From Pelodera strongyloides (Eukaryota > Nematoda > Chromadorea > Rhabditida > Rhabditidae): DNA of 64,000 nt. The notes under the pieces were generated by a model. It did not search any database. It was not told the DNA's origin and worked only from the letters and a program-made list of their open reading frames with translations. A program made the position numbers and the translations under genes. The stretch is from contig JAANDG010000411.1 of NCBI GenBank assembly GCA_036852015.1, forward strand, positions 1-64,000, given 5' to 3'. Positions within the stretch are counted from its first letter, which is position 1; the number at the start of each line of letters is the position of its first letter. Positions 23,365 through 35,800 of this stretch are shown one piece after another.

Positions 23365-24551
23365 TTAGAAGATAATTATTTATATGCACTTTATGTCGTG
23401 CAGAGTGCAGAGGACTATCACCTAATAAAACCCGATTTTCTCCTATTCCGACTGTTTATCTGTACAGTATATTGACAGGGTATTGCCTAATAAAATCAGA
23501 ATTTCGTATTTCCGTGCATGCGTTCACATAGTAGAAAATGTAAATTACAACGCAGTGCAATAATAAGACCAATAAATGATCATAAAAGCCAATTAGCTTT
23601 CTAAAGTATAAAAAAGTACTTTCTCAAATTCAGAGGCGGGTTCGTGACAAGTTTTTTTTCAATTTTCCAAGAAAAGCATTTTATAAACATAGTTATTTTT
23701 CTTAGTGTGATTCGAGTTGTCCGCAGATGCTCGTGATCGAAGAAGCCAGGTTATCTGTAAATATCTCTTTTTTTTTTCTAAATAAAAAGAGTATCGTATC
23801 GGAGCATCACGAATATCAATAATTCATTTGTGGATTCTTGGCTTAGGACAGATAAATACTTGTTGGAAAACTGCGTCTTCACTCGCTACAATGAAGAACA
23901 TAGGCATGCGTGAGAACTGAGAACAAGCGTGAGCTGCGTGAGAACGGCGTGCAGCGCAAAATGATGTGGCGACGAGGTGGCGCGCAAAAGTGTCCGCCGA
24001 TTGAACGCGAAACAACACCGACAATAGAAGTAAATAAGTAAAATAAAACAATAAATCTCTGAGGAACTTTGAGCAACTTCTCCCTTCTTTACCTTTACAC
24101 TTTTTAAACTCGCTCAGCACTTTTTTCAATTCCGAAACCAAGGATTCAATGTGGGTTTTGTCGATTCGTTCGTAGCTGACACATAGTTTGAGCACTTGGT
24201 GGCCATCAATCTAAACACCAGTCTTTAAACCGGTAAGACAGTATATCGTGGTTCACTTTTGGTGATTTTTTGAAAATTCCCATAACATTCTGGGCCTTTC
24301 CTGCTCAGAATTTGGCACAATTTACATAAGAACGCAAGCAATTACATTTTTAGGCAGATGGTTCCCCATGTAAGGAGGCGGAGCTTATAAAACTGCGTGA
24401 CATTTTCAGGGCGTCCCAATGTTCTATAATTAGTGTTCAAAAAGTATCTCTGACCATCGTTCGACTGACTGCAATCTTCCTTGTCGAGTTTATAAACTGA
24501 ACCAATCTTTTCGTGTACTTGTTCATATCTTCCTTGGACATGTCGGGTTCC
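23365..24551. other. Intergenic DNA, no gene seen
   Basis: The 123-codon minus-strand frame at 23824-24195 has no recognisable domain and no supporting acceptor or donor pair; it is left unannotated. Confidence 0.45.
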
Positions 24552-24555
24552 TTAA

Positions 24556-24992
24556 AGGGACGGGCCCATCAAAATAAACCTATAGTTTGCATGTTTTTAT
24601 AATTTGTATAAAAGGGGTTTATTATAATATATGTACACTAAGTTACGGCTAGACTTTATCCCGCTGAAATTTTTCGGTGTCGATAAACTCAAAAGTATAC
24701 CGTAGAAGACCAACAATTGCACCCTTATTTCCTTACCGCGTCTCCCGAGGATACCTCGCTCTGATTGGGACCCGGGAGACTATCTGTCCATATAGCCACA
24801 TTCCCCCGGTACACGCGACAAGAAAATAGGGTGCAATTGTGTGTCTTCTACGGTATACTTTTGAGTTTATCGACACCGAAAAATTTCAGCGGGATAAACT
24901 CTAGCGAAATTTAGTGTACATAATTAATAAACCCCTTTTATACAAATTATAAAAACATGCAAAATATGGGTTTATTTTGATGGGCCCGTCCC
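24556..24992. mobile_element. 437 bp TTAA element, AGGGACGGGC family, copy 1
   Basis: Arms from AGGGACGGGCCCATCAAAAT are inverted across most of the element, with a second inner pair around TATCCCGCTGAAATTT. A GC-richer core includes TACCGCGTCTCCCGAGGATA. Right boundary CCC-TTAA-GGG joins copy 2. Its core runs in the opposite direction to copies 2 and 3. Confidence 0.88.
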
Positions 24993-24996
24993 TTAA

Positions 24997-25428
24997 GGGA
25001 CGGGGGCCATCAAAATAAACCATATTTTGCATGTTTTTATAATTTGTATAAAGGGGTTTTTATAATAATGTACACTAAATTTGGCTAGAGTTTATCCCGC
25101 TGAAATTTTCGGTGTCGATAAACTCAAAAGTATACCGTAGAAGACCACAATTGTACCCTTATTTCCTTCGCGTGTCCCGGGGGAATGTGGCTATATGGAC
25201 AGATAGTCTCCCGGTTCCCATCAGAGCGAGGTATCCTCGGGAGACGCGGTAAGAAATAAGGGTGCAATTGTTGGTCTTCTACGGTGTACTTTTGAGTTTA
25301 TCGACACCCAAAAATTTCAGCGGGATAAACTCTAGCCGAAATTTACTGTACATATATTATAATAAACCCCCTTTATACAAATTATAAAAACACGCAAAAT
25401 ATGGGTTTATTTTGATGGGCCCGTCCCT
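24997..25428. mobile_element. TTAA element, AGGGACGGGC family, copy 2
   Basis: Lies between TTAA 24993-24996 and TTAA 25429-25432. Same inverted arms; core reads GGGGGAATGTGGCTATATGG, inverted relative to copy 1. Confidence 0.88.
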
Positions 25429-25432
25429 TTAA

Positions 25433-25874
25433 AGGGACGGGCCCATCAAAATAAACCCATATTTTGCATGTTTTTATAATTTGTATAAAGGGGGTTTATT
25501 ATAATACATGTACAGTAAATTTGGGCTAGAGTTTATCCCGCTGAAATTTTTCGGTGTCGATAAACTCAAAAGTATACCGTAGAAGACCAACAATTGTACC
25601 CTTATTTCCTTACCGCGTGTCCCGGGGGAATGTGGCTATATGGACAGATAGTCTCCCGGTTCCCAATCAGAGCGAGGTATCCTCGGGAGACGCGGTAAGG
25701 AAATAAGGGTGCAATTGTTGGTCTTCTACGGTGTACTTTTGAGTTTATCGACACCGAAAAATTTCAGCGGGATAAACTCTAGCCGAAATTTACTGTACAT
25801 ATATTATAATAAACCCCTTTATACAAAATATAAAAACATGCAAAATATAGTTTTATTTTGATGGGCCCGTCCCT
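25433..25874. mobile_element. TTAA element, AGGGACGGGC family, copy 3
   Basis: Begins right after TTAA 25429-25432 and ends before TTAA 25875-25878. Nearly identical to copy 2 in the same direction, indicating recent duplication or insertion. Confidence 0.88.
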
Positions 25875-26548
25875 TTAATTAGCATATATTACTAAGGAAC
25901 AGATAATCAATAAATCAATTTACATAGGATACATAATATATGCCTATCATATGCAAATTTCCCAAAGTAGGTGCAATACTGCTTTAAATGAATTCACCTT
26001 GTACTGTAAATATAACGTCGAAGCTGATACTACGCCAAATTTCTGTAAGTTTTCGTGCGGCAGGAGCAGGTTCTCCAAGCAAGTGGCCATATCGACTAGC
26101 TAAAATTAAACGGGTTAAATACTTTAAACCTTGGGTTATGATAACGCTATCAAACGCTTTCATTTTTTTAAATATAAAGTTACAGGGCATTGCAAGCCAG
26201 TCTTCACGGCTCCCCGCTACTGGGCTTTTCTGAATTATTGTTCACCACCTGTGCTGTGCGGCTGTGCTTTATTTCTGACGAAATGAGCATGGTCCTCGGT
26301 TCGTTAAATAAGTCTGACGCAGGGAATGGAATAAGGGCCAAGTCCAAAAGGACCCTGCTGCCAGTCTGGTAACTTACTGAATAGTACCTTTACCTTACCC
26401 TATTTGCATACGATCGCAGTCCATTGGAACCACACAGCTGTGCGGTGAAGAATAATTTGAGTGCGCTGAATCGACGATGATCCGAGAATCCCCAGTAGGA
26501 GAGATTCTTGTTGTCTGAATATGCAATTTCGGATTTCAATGTTTGTGA

Positions 26549-26622
26549 AGCGGGTGGCCTAGTGGGTAAGACGCGATCTCGCATGCAACAGGTCAAAAGT
26601 TCGATTCCTGTGCTCCACAAAG
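26549..26622 (+). other. tRNA-derived (SINE-like) sequence
   Basis: Contains an A-box-like TGGCCTAGTGGGTAAGACGC and a B-box GTTCGATTCC at tRNA spacing, but the anticodon and T stems do not close. The 5' part resembles 33401-33459, so both may belong to one SINE-like family. Confidence 0.5.
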
Positions 26623-26663
26623 GAAGCCAAGAAACATAACTACATAACGAGCGTTTTCAGAAT

Positions 26664-27887
26664 TCAATATTTTGCGGTAAGTATCAAGCAATTCAATGTT
26701 TGAAAATTTCTAAATTTCCATTCAAGGTAATGAAAATACCACCAACCCTGACAGTTCAGGCATTTGCTGCGGCCCGTGAAGCTAAATTTGAATTTTGCTT
26801 GAAGATTCGTCCATAGCAGTGTGCTCTGGGCAATCTCGATGGCTATGGTGTCACAGGATTCCAGGCTGAAACAAAAATAAATGAAAAATCTGTTTTCGTT
26901 TAGGTTCAGACTGGGGCTGGATTCTAGATGTAGAGCTTGCGACCTTATGCCGATGCAGATTATATAATTTGTGCTTGTTCTGATGGTGAGCTTACCATTA
27001 ATTACGAATACGGTTAGTTATTAGCTGAAGTTTGTAAGGTAGCTAATCAAAACTTGACAAAACTCACCCCTTCTGTGTGTCCCGAAATTTTCCATCAACC
27101 CAAAGGAAACCAGTTCTTGTGGCATCACAGTGGAGCCAGATTTTGTGCCTGAAATTTTGTGAAATATTTACCCTTCCAAACATTTTTTCAGAATCTTAAA
27201 TCTGGACTGAGGACTCGAAGAATTGGCCGTCTGACCTGCACGCATTGCCTTCTCTGGGCGCGAGGATCGGAGAGCAAGTCATATTATTATTGTATGCGTA
27301 TTATTTGAACAAATATTGAATAAAGATAAACATATTTGAATGGTTATCAATGACCCGGTATCAGTTACAGGTATTCCACTAATACACTTTTATTAAAAAT
27401 AATTAAAATCACCCACTTCTTTGCTATTCTCCCAATTTCCTCCAAATTGTCGCCTTTAGAGCTGGCTGGAGAGGAAACTGAGCCACAAATTAATGTCGGG
27501 ATGAATTGTTGCAATTGGTCCTTGAAGTCAGACATTTATTACAAATACATACAAAGGCTCAACAGACAGAAAATACGAGGAACATCTACTATTTATTCAT
27601 ATAGATACGGGGCTCTGACTATTGTTACATCTTAAAATTAGCGAGGTATGAGATGTGAGAAGCATACCATATTTTCCAAATTCTTCTTCGTTATAGAATC
27701 GATGCAAAGATGAGTCTTATTGTTAGGTTGACTCCAATTGTAATGGGAAAATTCAATGAAAACGAACCTCACTGATTATTTTGTCAAGCTCGCCGGCTTT
27801 CATACTGTAGTCGTTTTGTTCATTTGCTGGCAATTTTCGAAGTATCAATCCCGACAAACGGCATGCTTTCTCTAATTCGGGACAAGC
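26664..27887 (-). CDS. Unrecognised five-exon gene, at least 184 aa (5' end not found)
   Basis: Exons 27887-27768, 27715-27668, 27520-27417, 27148-27068 and 26865-26664 join in phase and end in TGA. The first acceptor is a good TTTATAG and the last two are TTTCAG; those at 27715 and 27520 (AAG) are weak. The product begins ACPELEKACRLSG. It holds scattered cysteines (HLCID, LICGS, WLHCDATRT, ESCDT, KCLNC) and a segment TGFLWVDGKFRDTQKG. Several Cys suggest an exported protein, but no signal peptide was found because the first exon is missing. The last exon may continue past a real donor. The plus strand 27192-27310 also has an acceptor-like start and AATAAA, so part of this could belong to a short plus-strand gene. 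Confidence 0.45.
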
Positions 27888-28790
27888 CTATAAAAAGGAT
27901 GATTATACATAAATAGGACAAACTTATGTATGTATTCTCATCTAAGGGAAAAGACTTGTGTCAAAGTGACATGTAGTAAACCATTCAAAATATAATTGGT
28001 ACATTTTAGGGGGCACCATCAAGTCAGGTACTCGCGGCGCGACACTTTCGCGCCCTGCTTTCGCCGCGCAAGGATCCAAATTTTATCAGTGTACTACTAC
28101 CCTCTCGTATTGAAGAGCAAAAATTAACTGGATTTTGTTGAATGCACTGTTTGATGTCCTGATTGCTTAAGCGTTATAAAAGTGAACAGAGCAGCTGTTG
28201 TTTATAACATATGTTTACTTCCGCTTTCTCTTGTGACCCTGCCACAATTCAAACTACAGCGGATTCTTTGAACATTGCTCAAAAAGTTCCAAGAGGCGGG
28301 ATCATTGCTCACAGGACAAACGGATCAAGCACCAGAGACCATATCGACTAAGCTAAACCAAAGTGTTTTTTATATTCATATCTATTTTCTTTATCAATGT
28401 TTTTATTTGTAGAAAGTTAATCCCTCCTGGTAGTAGTAAAATACGTGATCCCTATTAGAGTTAGTCTGGTTGACTACGTTTCGATCACTTTATTATTTGT
28501 GGTAACATTTGGAACTGAGGTGAGCTACTATTCACCAAGTGCGTTGTTTCTCATCTTCAGTGTACGCAATTTTTTTGCATAGCGAAAGGAATCTAGTTCC
28601 ATCCGTCGGCATATGTGGTGGAAAGTTGAAAAACAAGCGTTCTCAAATTTTGACGATCCGCTCTTTTACTTACAGAACACCCCCTGAAGAAGCACATGCT
28701 ACCGGTAACCGATACGTGAATATTACAACACACTACACGTAGATTCTTGTGGAATATAACATTTACTGGCTACACCGACTAAGGCGCAAA

Positions 28791-31700
28791 ATGTCAACAT
28801 ATTGTGAGTTTCATTTCATCTGTGTAATTAAAAAACGGTAAGGCAATGAAACCGGAAAACATTAGTAAGGTCATCCGTTGAAAGGTGCTAAGCAGATAAG
28901 CACAGTCGCTGTGATCCCGAATTGTTCGCAGTTTTTCCATGAGCCAAACTATTGGGGACTGAATGGAGACCTTGTGGTGAACAATTTATGTTGGCCATCA
29001 CATATATTACAAATAGTTGCCAATGGTCGGACGGTGACCTTAAAACCAAATGGTGACCGGATACAGACGGGTTTCAAGTAGTCATGGGTTCATGCATAGC
29101 ACTTGATCCGAGCACGCGGCAGCTTGATTGCCGTGGCTGACATAATGAGTCGTATTGCTTTTCAGCAGAATATGAAACGGCCAAAACCGTCATTTCCATG
29201 TCGAACGATGTGCTGAAGACCGCCAATGTTGCGTTTCCAATGAACGAAGCATTTCTCACTTCATTTGGACTAATTGGCTTGATTGTCAATGGGATAATTA
29301 CCCTTGCCAAGCCAAAGATACCGGGCTTGGGCTCGAAATTAACCGAGATCAGTGGCAAGCTTACTCAAGTAGGACTTTGCAGCTTACCGGATTTCCAATC
29401 TCTTGGTTTGCCAAACTTTCTTTCTCTTTTTTTAGATGTTAGTTATACAGGGCTTCTCTAGGTTGGCGAAGTTTTTGCCTTCTTGGCGCCCCAAGTTTTA
29501 CGTTACATGGATGCGGGCGCGGGCCCTGTACCGTATATACTAGCCTAGGTACTAGACTGTTAAACAATAGGGCTCGTTGGTCTTAATTCTTCTCTGCTTC
29601 CTTTCACAGCACACTGTCTCTACGTTCATGGAACGATTTTGGGCAATCATGTCTGTTGTAAGTTTTATTACAAACACAATTTCTGAGATTGGTCTCTTAC
29701 GTAGAAAAGAATTGCTTGTTTTTCTAGATTAGCCGAAAGTTGGACTCCAGGGCGGCCAGGATTGAGAATCTGATTGTCGAACACAGCTTCGTGAAAGTAG
29801 GTATTCCCTTATTATTCTCAACAATTCAGACAATTCCTATATAGATTTCTTGTGCAAACTGGATATGGTCTCTTCTGAGTTGTTTGAGAACGTATCAATG
29901 ATAAGATAGCACTCAAATATACATAAACAGGCAATAGCCTCCAGAGGGAGGGGATTCAATCTATGTTGAATTTTTAGGATCTCACAATAAAAGTGGACAT
30001 ACTGGAACGGTTGATGCGAGAAGTCATTGAAGATCCAACGTCGATGCGTCGGAAGGAGTTTCTGGACGAATGCTCACGAAACTCGCCATACACTCTTGTT
30101 TTGGTAAACTTTTGGTAAAAACTTTACATTGAAGTAAATATTTCTCTCTCTCTCCCCCTCTCTTGATCGACTTACGCTGACCAAGCAAAGAAGACTCCTT
30201 CCTTCAAGAAAATCATCCTCAGAATTGTGGCTTCAAACTTCTGTTCTCAACTTGTTAGCTTGAAGTCTGGTAGTCTTGTGGTTGTGTTGGGCTGAGTATT
30301 AAAATAATTCAGGCAATTAAAGGACGTCTTACCTACGATTCGACCAATCCAATCATAAAAGCCCTGGAAGTTGATGAATTGAAAACGACAAAAACGATCA
30401 CCAATTGGCGGGAGACTATAGAATCTCTGACTAATAGACTGGTATGTTATTGTTCGATGTTTCGAATTGATTCTTTCGAATTAAACTGCCTGTCCACAAT
30501 ATAGTTCTACAATAAGCTGTTGCTCTCAAATAAGATGCATTATTTATGTGCATTATAGATGATCATCAACAGCTACTTTGTCGGCCATCAAATCGGAGAA
30601 AAATATGGGAACCAATTGGCCGAAGCGAAACAGGGAACACTTGGCGCCGATTTTGTATACACGCCTTTTTCTTCTTAAAATTTTTATCAGTTGCTAAATT
30701 CAGAGTTTTCATACACACTGTAAGATGAACAAAGCGCCAAAGAAAAAAAAAGAGCTGCTCTAATGAGAACGATGAAAGTTGGTCTGCCAGATAAAAGCTG
30801 GTCTGCCAGAAGTTGGTCTGTGGGAGGCCATTGTTTATTTTAGTGGGACAAACGTCTACGCCATTCTATAGTATTCTATATACGCTCTATGTTGTTTACA
30901 ACTGTAGCTTCGTCTCGCTGTGTTGCTGAATATTGGACAGTCAATGAATACCACGAAGAAGGCCGTGGAGGAAATCAAGGAACAGCTCCACCGCATGTAC
31001 AACAATTACGACGTTGGTATTCAAAGCGTTGTTGTAGCATCGTGTGCAGTATGGGAATGCAGTTGTCCAACATATTTTTTTCGAAAAACCGGTCTTTTAC
31101 CTTGAACTGTGTTGGCTTCCTGCAGGCACGAAGTCATTGTCATTCAATCAGATAATCGATATGGCTATGACCTGTGACTGTTCGACTAGGGTAGTGTGTA
31201 AGTGTATATGTAGTGAGGTTGGATGAATCTGGATCCTTGCCGTATGCAAACGCGGACGTTTTTTTTTTCAGACTAAATACTGGCCGGAAACGGTCCGCAG
31301 AGCGGTCGAAAAGGCTATGGAAGGCAATGACAATCAGAAGAATTACTACAAGGCGATTTTAATATCGCAAAAGCTTGACCAGATACACACATGGTGAGTG
31401 GTCTACTGTACGAGCATTGTATCCGCGACTCTCACATTAGAATGATATTTTGTGTACCGCTGGTATATTTGCCCGAGGGAATCATAGTGGTGAATATAGT
31501 TCGATCAACTTCAGGGACCAATTCTACGTAATCGTCTTCGATGACCATGTAGACGAGAGATATTCAATGATTTGGCACGAAGGTCAGGGACTGCTTGTTC
31601 AACGGGGAAACTGCAAAATCGTCGTCTACCGGAGCAAGCACATAAACATGTTTATGAACACAGCACGGCTGAACTCGTTCAAGAACGCCGTCGAACAGTA

Positions 31701-32301
31701 CACGAACAAATACATCAGCGGGTGGGCTCTTTTGATGCCATATTGTTTTTCAAGTTGATCGTTAATCGTTATTTAACCTAGAAATGTATTTAGGCAGTAC
31801 TCATCGGATACTTCTTTGCAACCTAGCCTAAGCATGATCCCAAACCATACCTTGTGCCTATTGAAAAGATCTCAGAATCTAGTCCTTCATCATATGCCTA
31901 TATCCAGACGGTCGGACGGTGTTAGTTTCGACGAGAAATTAAAATTCCACACTAACTAGAAAACTGTTGTAATGTTCCTTGTATTCTGCTAGTTTTCACG
32001 AAGTTCCAAACAAATCGTTTCTGTCCAATTCAGATACACTGACCTGGAGGCAACTGCACGCAACATTTACAATGACCTGAAGAAAAGCCAGCAAGCCGGA
32101 TTCGTCGGGATAATAGCAGAGAACCACAATGTCGGCATCGACCGACCAGTCAGAAGATTGATCGAAAGGTATCCATGGATTAGAAAAGTGCAGTACAGGG
32201 GCCCCGGCTGGTTTACCACAGCCAACTGTTGCGAACATGATGCGTGTTGCCCAGTGAAAAAGGTGCGGCCAAATGTCCAGCTTATTGTAGGTCACGCATA
32301 A
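28791..32301 (+). CDS. Eleven-exon gene, 461 aa helical protein of unknown function
   Basis: Exons 28791-28803, 29166-29368, 29610-29657, 29728-29796, 29978-30103, 30313-30441, 30559-30654, 30908-31012, 31272-31393, 31515-31721 and 32034-32301; every junction keeps frame and the sum is 462 codons. The 13-base first exon is the least certain part. Residues 33-51 form one hydrophobic stretch with LTSFGLIGLIVNG. Long charged helices follow (SRKLDSRAARIENLI, ILERLMREVIEDPTSMRRKE, KKAVEEIKEQLHRM). The last third is mixed, with FYVIVFDDHVDERYS and YNDLKKSQQAGFVGI, and a Cys-rich end NCCEHDACCPVK. I do not recognise the family. One hydrophobic segment followed by a helical bundle resembles alpha-helical pore-forming proteins, but that is inference only. 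Confidence 0.78.
28895..29065. repeat. GTGACCAA-type dispersed repeat in intron 1 of the helical-protein gene
   Basis: Carries GGAGACCTTGTGGTGA, GCCAATGGTCGGACGGTGACC and ACCAAATGGTGACCGG, in the style of 46395-46545 and 63285-63440. The apparent 67-codon frame here is therefore probably repeat, not exon. Confidence 0.5.
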
Positions 32302-32512
32302 AGTAGTCGATTAAAGATGTAAGTCACTTGAACCAAAAACTTGTTTATATACGAACACAAGATAATTTTTGTTGAGTAGACCAGGATCCCCGTCAAAGTT
32401 ATATAGATGATTTATCATGCTTTATAAGGAGGCTTTTTCTCAATTTCAATTTTCAAATTTATGGACTGCATGCATAAATTTACTGATTTTTCTTCGCCTT
32501 TTATCAACAGTG

Positions 32513-32850
32513 CATTACAATAAACGTGCTACACTTTTTTTTATCTTTATTTGGTCATTTTTGTGTTTAGACGAAAATAATGGTATTGGGGTAGGTGATG
32601 GCGAGAGGAACATTTTTTTTCATCACGAAGTTATGGTGTACATAGGCGCATTCCAATTGGGCAAACTGCTGAAATTTCCCATTACAATAAACGTGCTACA
32701 CTTTTTTTATTAATTTATTTGGTCATTTTTGTGTTTAGACGAAAATAATGGTATTGGGGTAGGTGATGGCGAGAGGAACATTTTTTTTTCATCACGAAGT
32801 TATGGTGTACATAGGCGCATTCCAATTGGGCAAACTGCTGAAATTTCCCG
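32513..32850. repeat. Tandem duplication of a 167 bp unit holding the last exon of the phosphatase-like gene
   Basis: Unit 1 is 32513-32679 and unit 2 is 32680-32850, almost identical and directly adjacent. On the minus strand each carries an acceptor (TTTCAG) and the 14 codons SLPNWNAPMYTITS followed by TGA (32837-32792 and 32668-32623). Confidence 0.85.
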
Positions 32851-35800
32851 AAATATTCTGTTCGAGTCCACTGTTAGCGCTCACACAGGAGGAGACTTCA
32901 AAATATTTCCTGTCAGGACCTTTTTATTTTTTAACACTCTCGTGCCTATCTTCCCGAACCAGGTCGGCATTTTGCATTTCGCATTTTAGTCCATCTCGAA
33001 TGCGCCCTATCGACTATACTCGTACATTAACCAACGATTCCTTGTTTAAATGAAGCAAAGGGTAGACATGCAAACAACTAACCGTTTCGCTAGCATAGAC
33101 CACCATACGAGAAACGTTGTCAGGTTTTGTCTTGTCGACCTGAAACAATGTATGATTGCATATACATATGTGGAAGTGGAGTTAATATTGAGAGGTGAGT
33201 TATTTTGCCATTCCTAAGTCTTATTACCCTATCTTAAATAAAAGGTTAATCACTATGCAGCTGTCTGTTCACAAAGGTAGTTAAGACGAAACCTACCTCT
33301 TCCAATTTTGTCCACTTTGCGGCTAGCACCACATTCATCAAACACTGAGACGGATCGTCAAACACCGTCCCACCACCGAGCGAACTCTGCAATTGTTGGG
33401 TTGGTGGCCATATGGGTAAGAGCGCATGTCTCATCCAGATGATGAGGGTTCAATCCACGACCGTACTACCTCATCAAGAGTTGGCCTCAAAATCCCGTTC
33501 TCTATACTTACCGTAGAGAAGAAACCAAATATTTCACGAGTCATCAAGTAGTGCAGGAACTCGGGTTTGCAAACTATAAGTTCATGTAAATAAACAAACA
33601 AGCAAAGAAAGAAACAGGTAAACATACCTCGGACGATTGCTCAATTAAGAAGTAGTCTGGTATTCTCAACGCCCGGCCGTACCAATTTGCCATTGACATG
33701 TCGAGTTCCGTGAGTGCTGGACACGATTCCCAAAATGATAATTATTGATTTATTGATTTCTTTAAATTACAAAACCCTGTACTCCTCTCTCTCTTCCTCT
33801 CTCCTCTGCCTCTCCTCTCTCTCTCTCCCCCCCCCCCCCCCCCCCCTCTCTCTATCGTTCCTCTTTCTCTCTCTCTCTGTATCTGTCCCTCTCTCTCGTT
33901 CTCTCCCATCTACTTTCACTTTACTCACGTAAGTAGTTCCATCACAAGTCATCAAGCCTTCTACATAATTAGCAATCGATATCGGGTATGAAAATCCCGT
34001 GGGACGACCAGCTAGAAACCAGGGATGGTTCCAGAGCGTCATCTGACAATGAATATTAATTATTGGAAAGTAGAAATAAACAATCGAGCAGCATACAACG
34101 AATAACATGATATCATAGAATTTTGGATAATAAATGCATACACTTTAGTAATACATGAACGGGAACTAGAAGCTTGACAGTAGACGATCCAACACGTGCG
34201 TCTGTGATGCATAGCTAGTTATTATGGTATTGCCTTGACAAAACTTGTGCGACATTTTATGTTCGTAATAAATGTTATGTTATGTTATGTTATCACATAA
34301 TCTATGGAAACCATAACATTACTCACATTGGGATAAATTTTATCCTTGAATGTACGCAGAGTCATCTCAAACGCTAGAGGCATTTCTGGCATATCCGATT
34401 TCAACAGCTCGTACACTGGCTTTTTGCTGGCATCTGCAACCAAATTCTTATCGTTAGGTATTTACGTCGAGACGACCAGTACACAACCAAACCCAAACTA
34501 TTGTACCACACATACGGCAGTTGAGATATTTATTTCTGAGGCCTACACATGTGTTTACGCGTAGCAGCAGTACATCATTGCCGTTCTAACGTGATAGAGC
34601 AGCTTTGAAGGCTTCAACCTTCTTATCGTTCATTAATTGCGAGTAGTTAACACGGTCCGGGCTAAGCTATCATCAGGCGGATTAAAGCGAAATGCCGGCC
34701 GGTTTTTGAAACACATCAAGTACACCAGCATTCCTAAGCAGCTTATGCAAATGAACATAAATTAGAATAAACATTCGAGCTGAATTCGAGTAACTTAACA
34801 TAAACACGTAAGAATAGAGTCATTCACGATGCGTTTCAAAAACCGGCTGATATTTCGCTTTAATATACGATTTATGTCTACGATACGCCTCCCACCTGGC
34901 AGAACCCTCTTTCTTTCCGGAAAGCACAAATAGTTCTTTAGCGCCACTGCTGTAGACAGCGTGTCCGATAGCAGTTCGTCATACGTGACCGGGTTGTACG
35001 CTATCTGAAACTTGAATTTTTACGTTCAATTGCATATTGTTCATGGGGTTTCTCACTGCTTTTCCCTCGCTCTATAACTTCTCCACTCATGTGTTATGGG
35101 GTTTCCAAGTATGGCCGATTTTCCTTCCAAGTATAGATTACCGTATCTTGGCACTACATGAGCATATCTACAGGCAGTTTTTACGACCGATCGCTACGGG
35201 ACCATTTGTTCAACAATTAAATGGCTTTGATGGCGGATTTCCTATAGTGCGGATGTGCCAAAATTACGCAAAATTACGGTATATTGGCACACCATTTTGC
35301 AATTGATACTTGGAAGGAAACTGCACGGTTTTTGGCGTTTTTGGTACTTGTAAACCCCATTAGTCTCTCCTTCTCTCTTTTTTTTGGTATCTCTCCCTTC
35401 TCCCTCTCTTCACCTATCTAGCATCTGTCAGATTCCCGCATTTGACTGAAAACCTACGGTTCAAGGTTAAAGTGATGGGGTACTATTCTACACTTCTTCT
35501 TATACTGCTACCACATCCCTTTAATACAGTACATTTGTGCCCTTACCTTGTCCACTTTCCTTTTGCTCGGCGTTAAATACTCAAGTATTTTAAGAAGCGA
35601 AGGTCTTGTTTCACATTTCTCACAAGATTCTACAACACTTTTCTCGGACCTTGAAGAAGAAACGAGACGAATTCCTGAAAATTCTTATATGCTAACATTT
35701 CTATGAAGAAACAAGAATTACGGAGAAAGTTAGAAGAGTACGCTGAGCCTCGCTCCATTCGAGCAAGCAGCGATGTATTGGCGCACTCGGTGCGCGGAAC

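Noticed and set aside
23824..24195. 123-codon minus-strand frame
   Set aside because: No recognised domain or splice signals; a second overlapping frame on the same strand is equally open.
27192..27310. Plus-strand last exon with AATAAA between minus-strand exons
   Set aside because: Acceptor and poly(A)-like signal exist, but no plus-strand upstream exon with matching phase was found, while the minus-strand exons join in frame.
28878..29081. 67-codon plus-strand frame just upstream of the helical-protein gene
   Set aside because: It matches the GTGACC-type dispersed repeat and ends in a stop before the next exon; the downstream exon 29166 joins in phase to 28803 instead.
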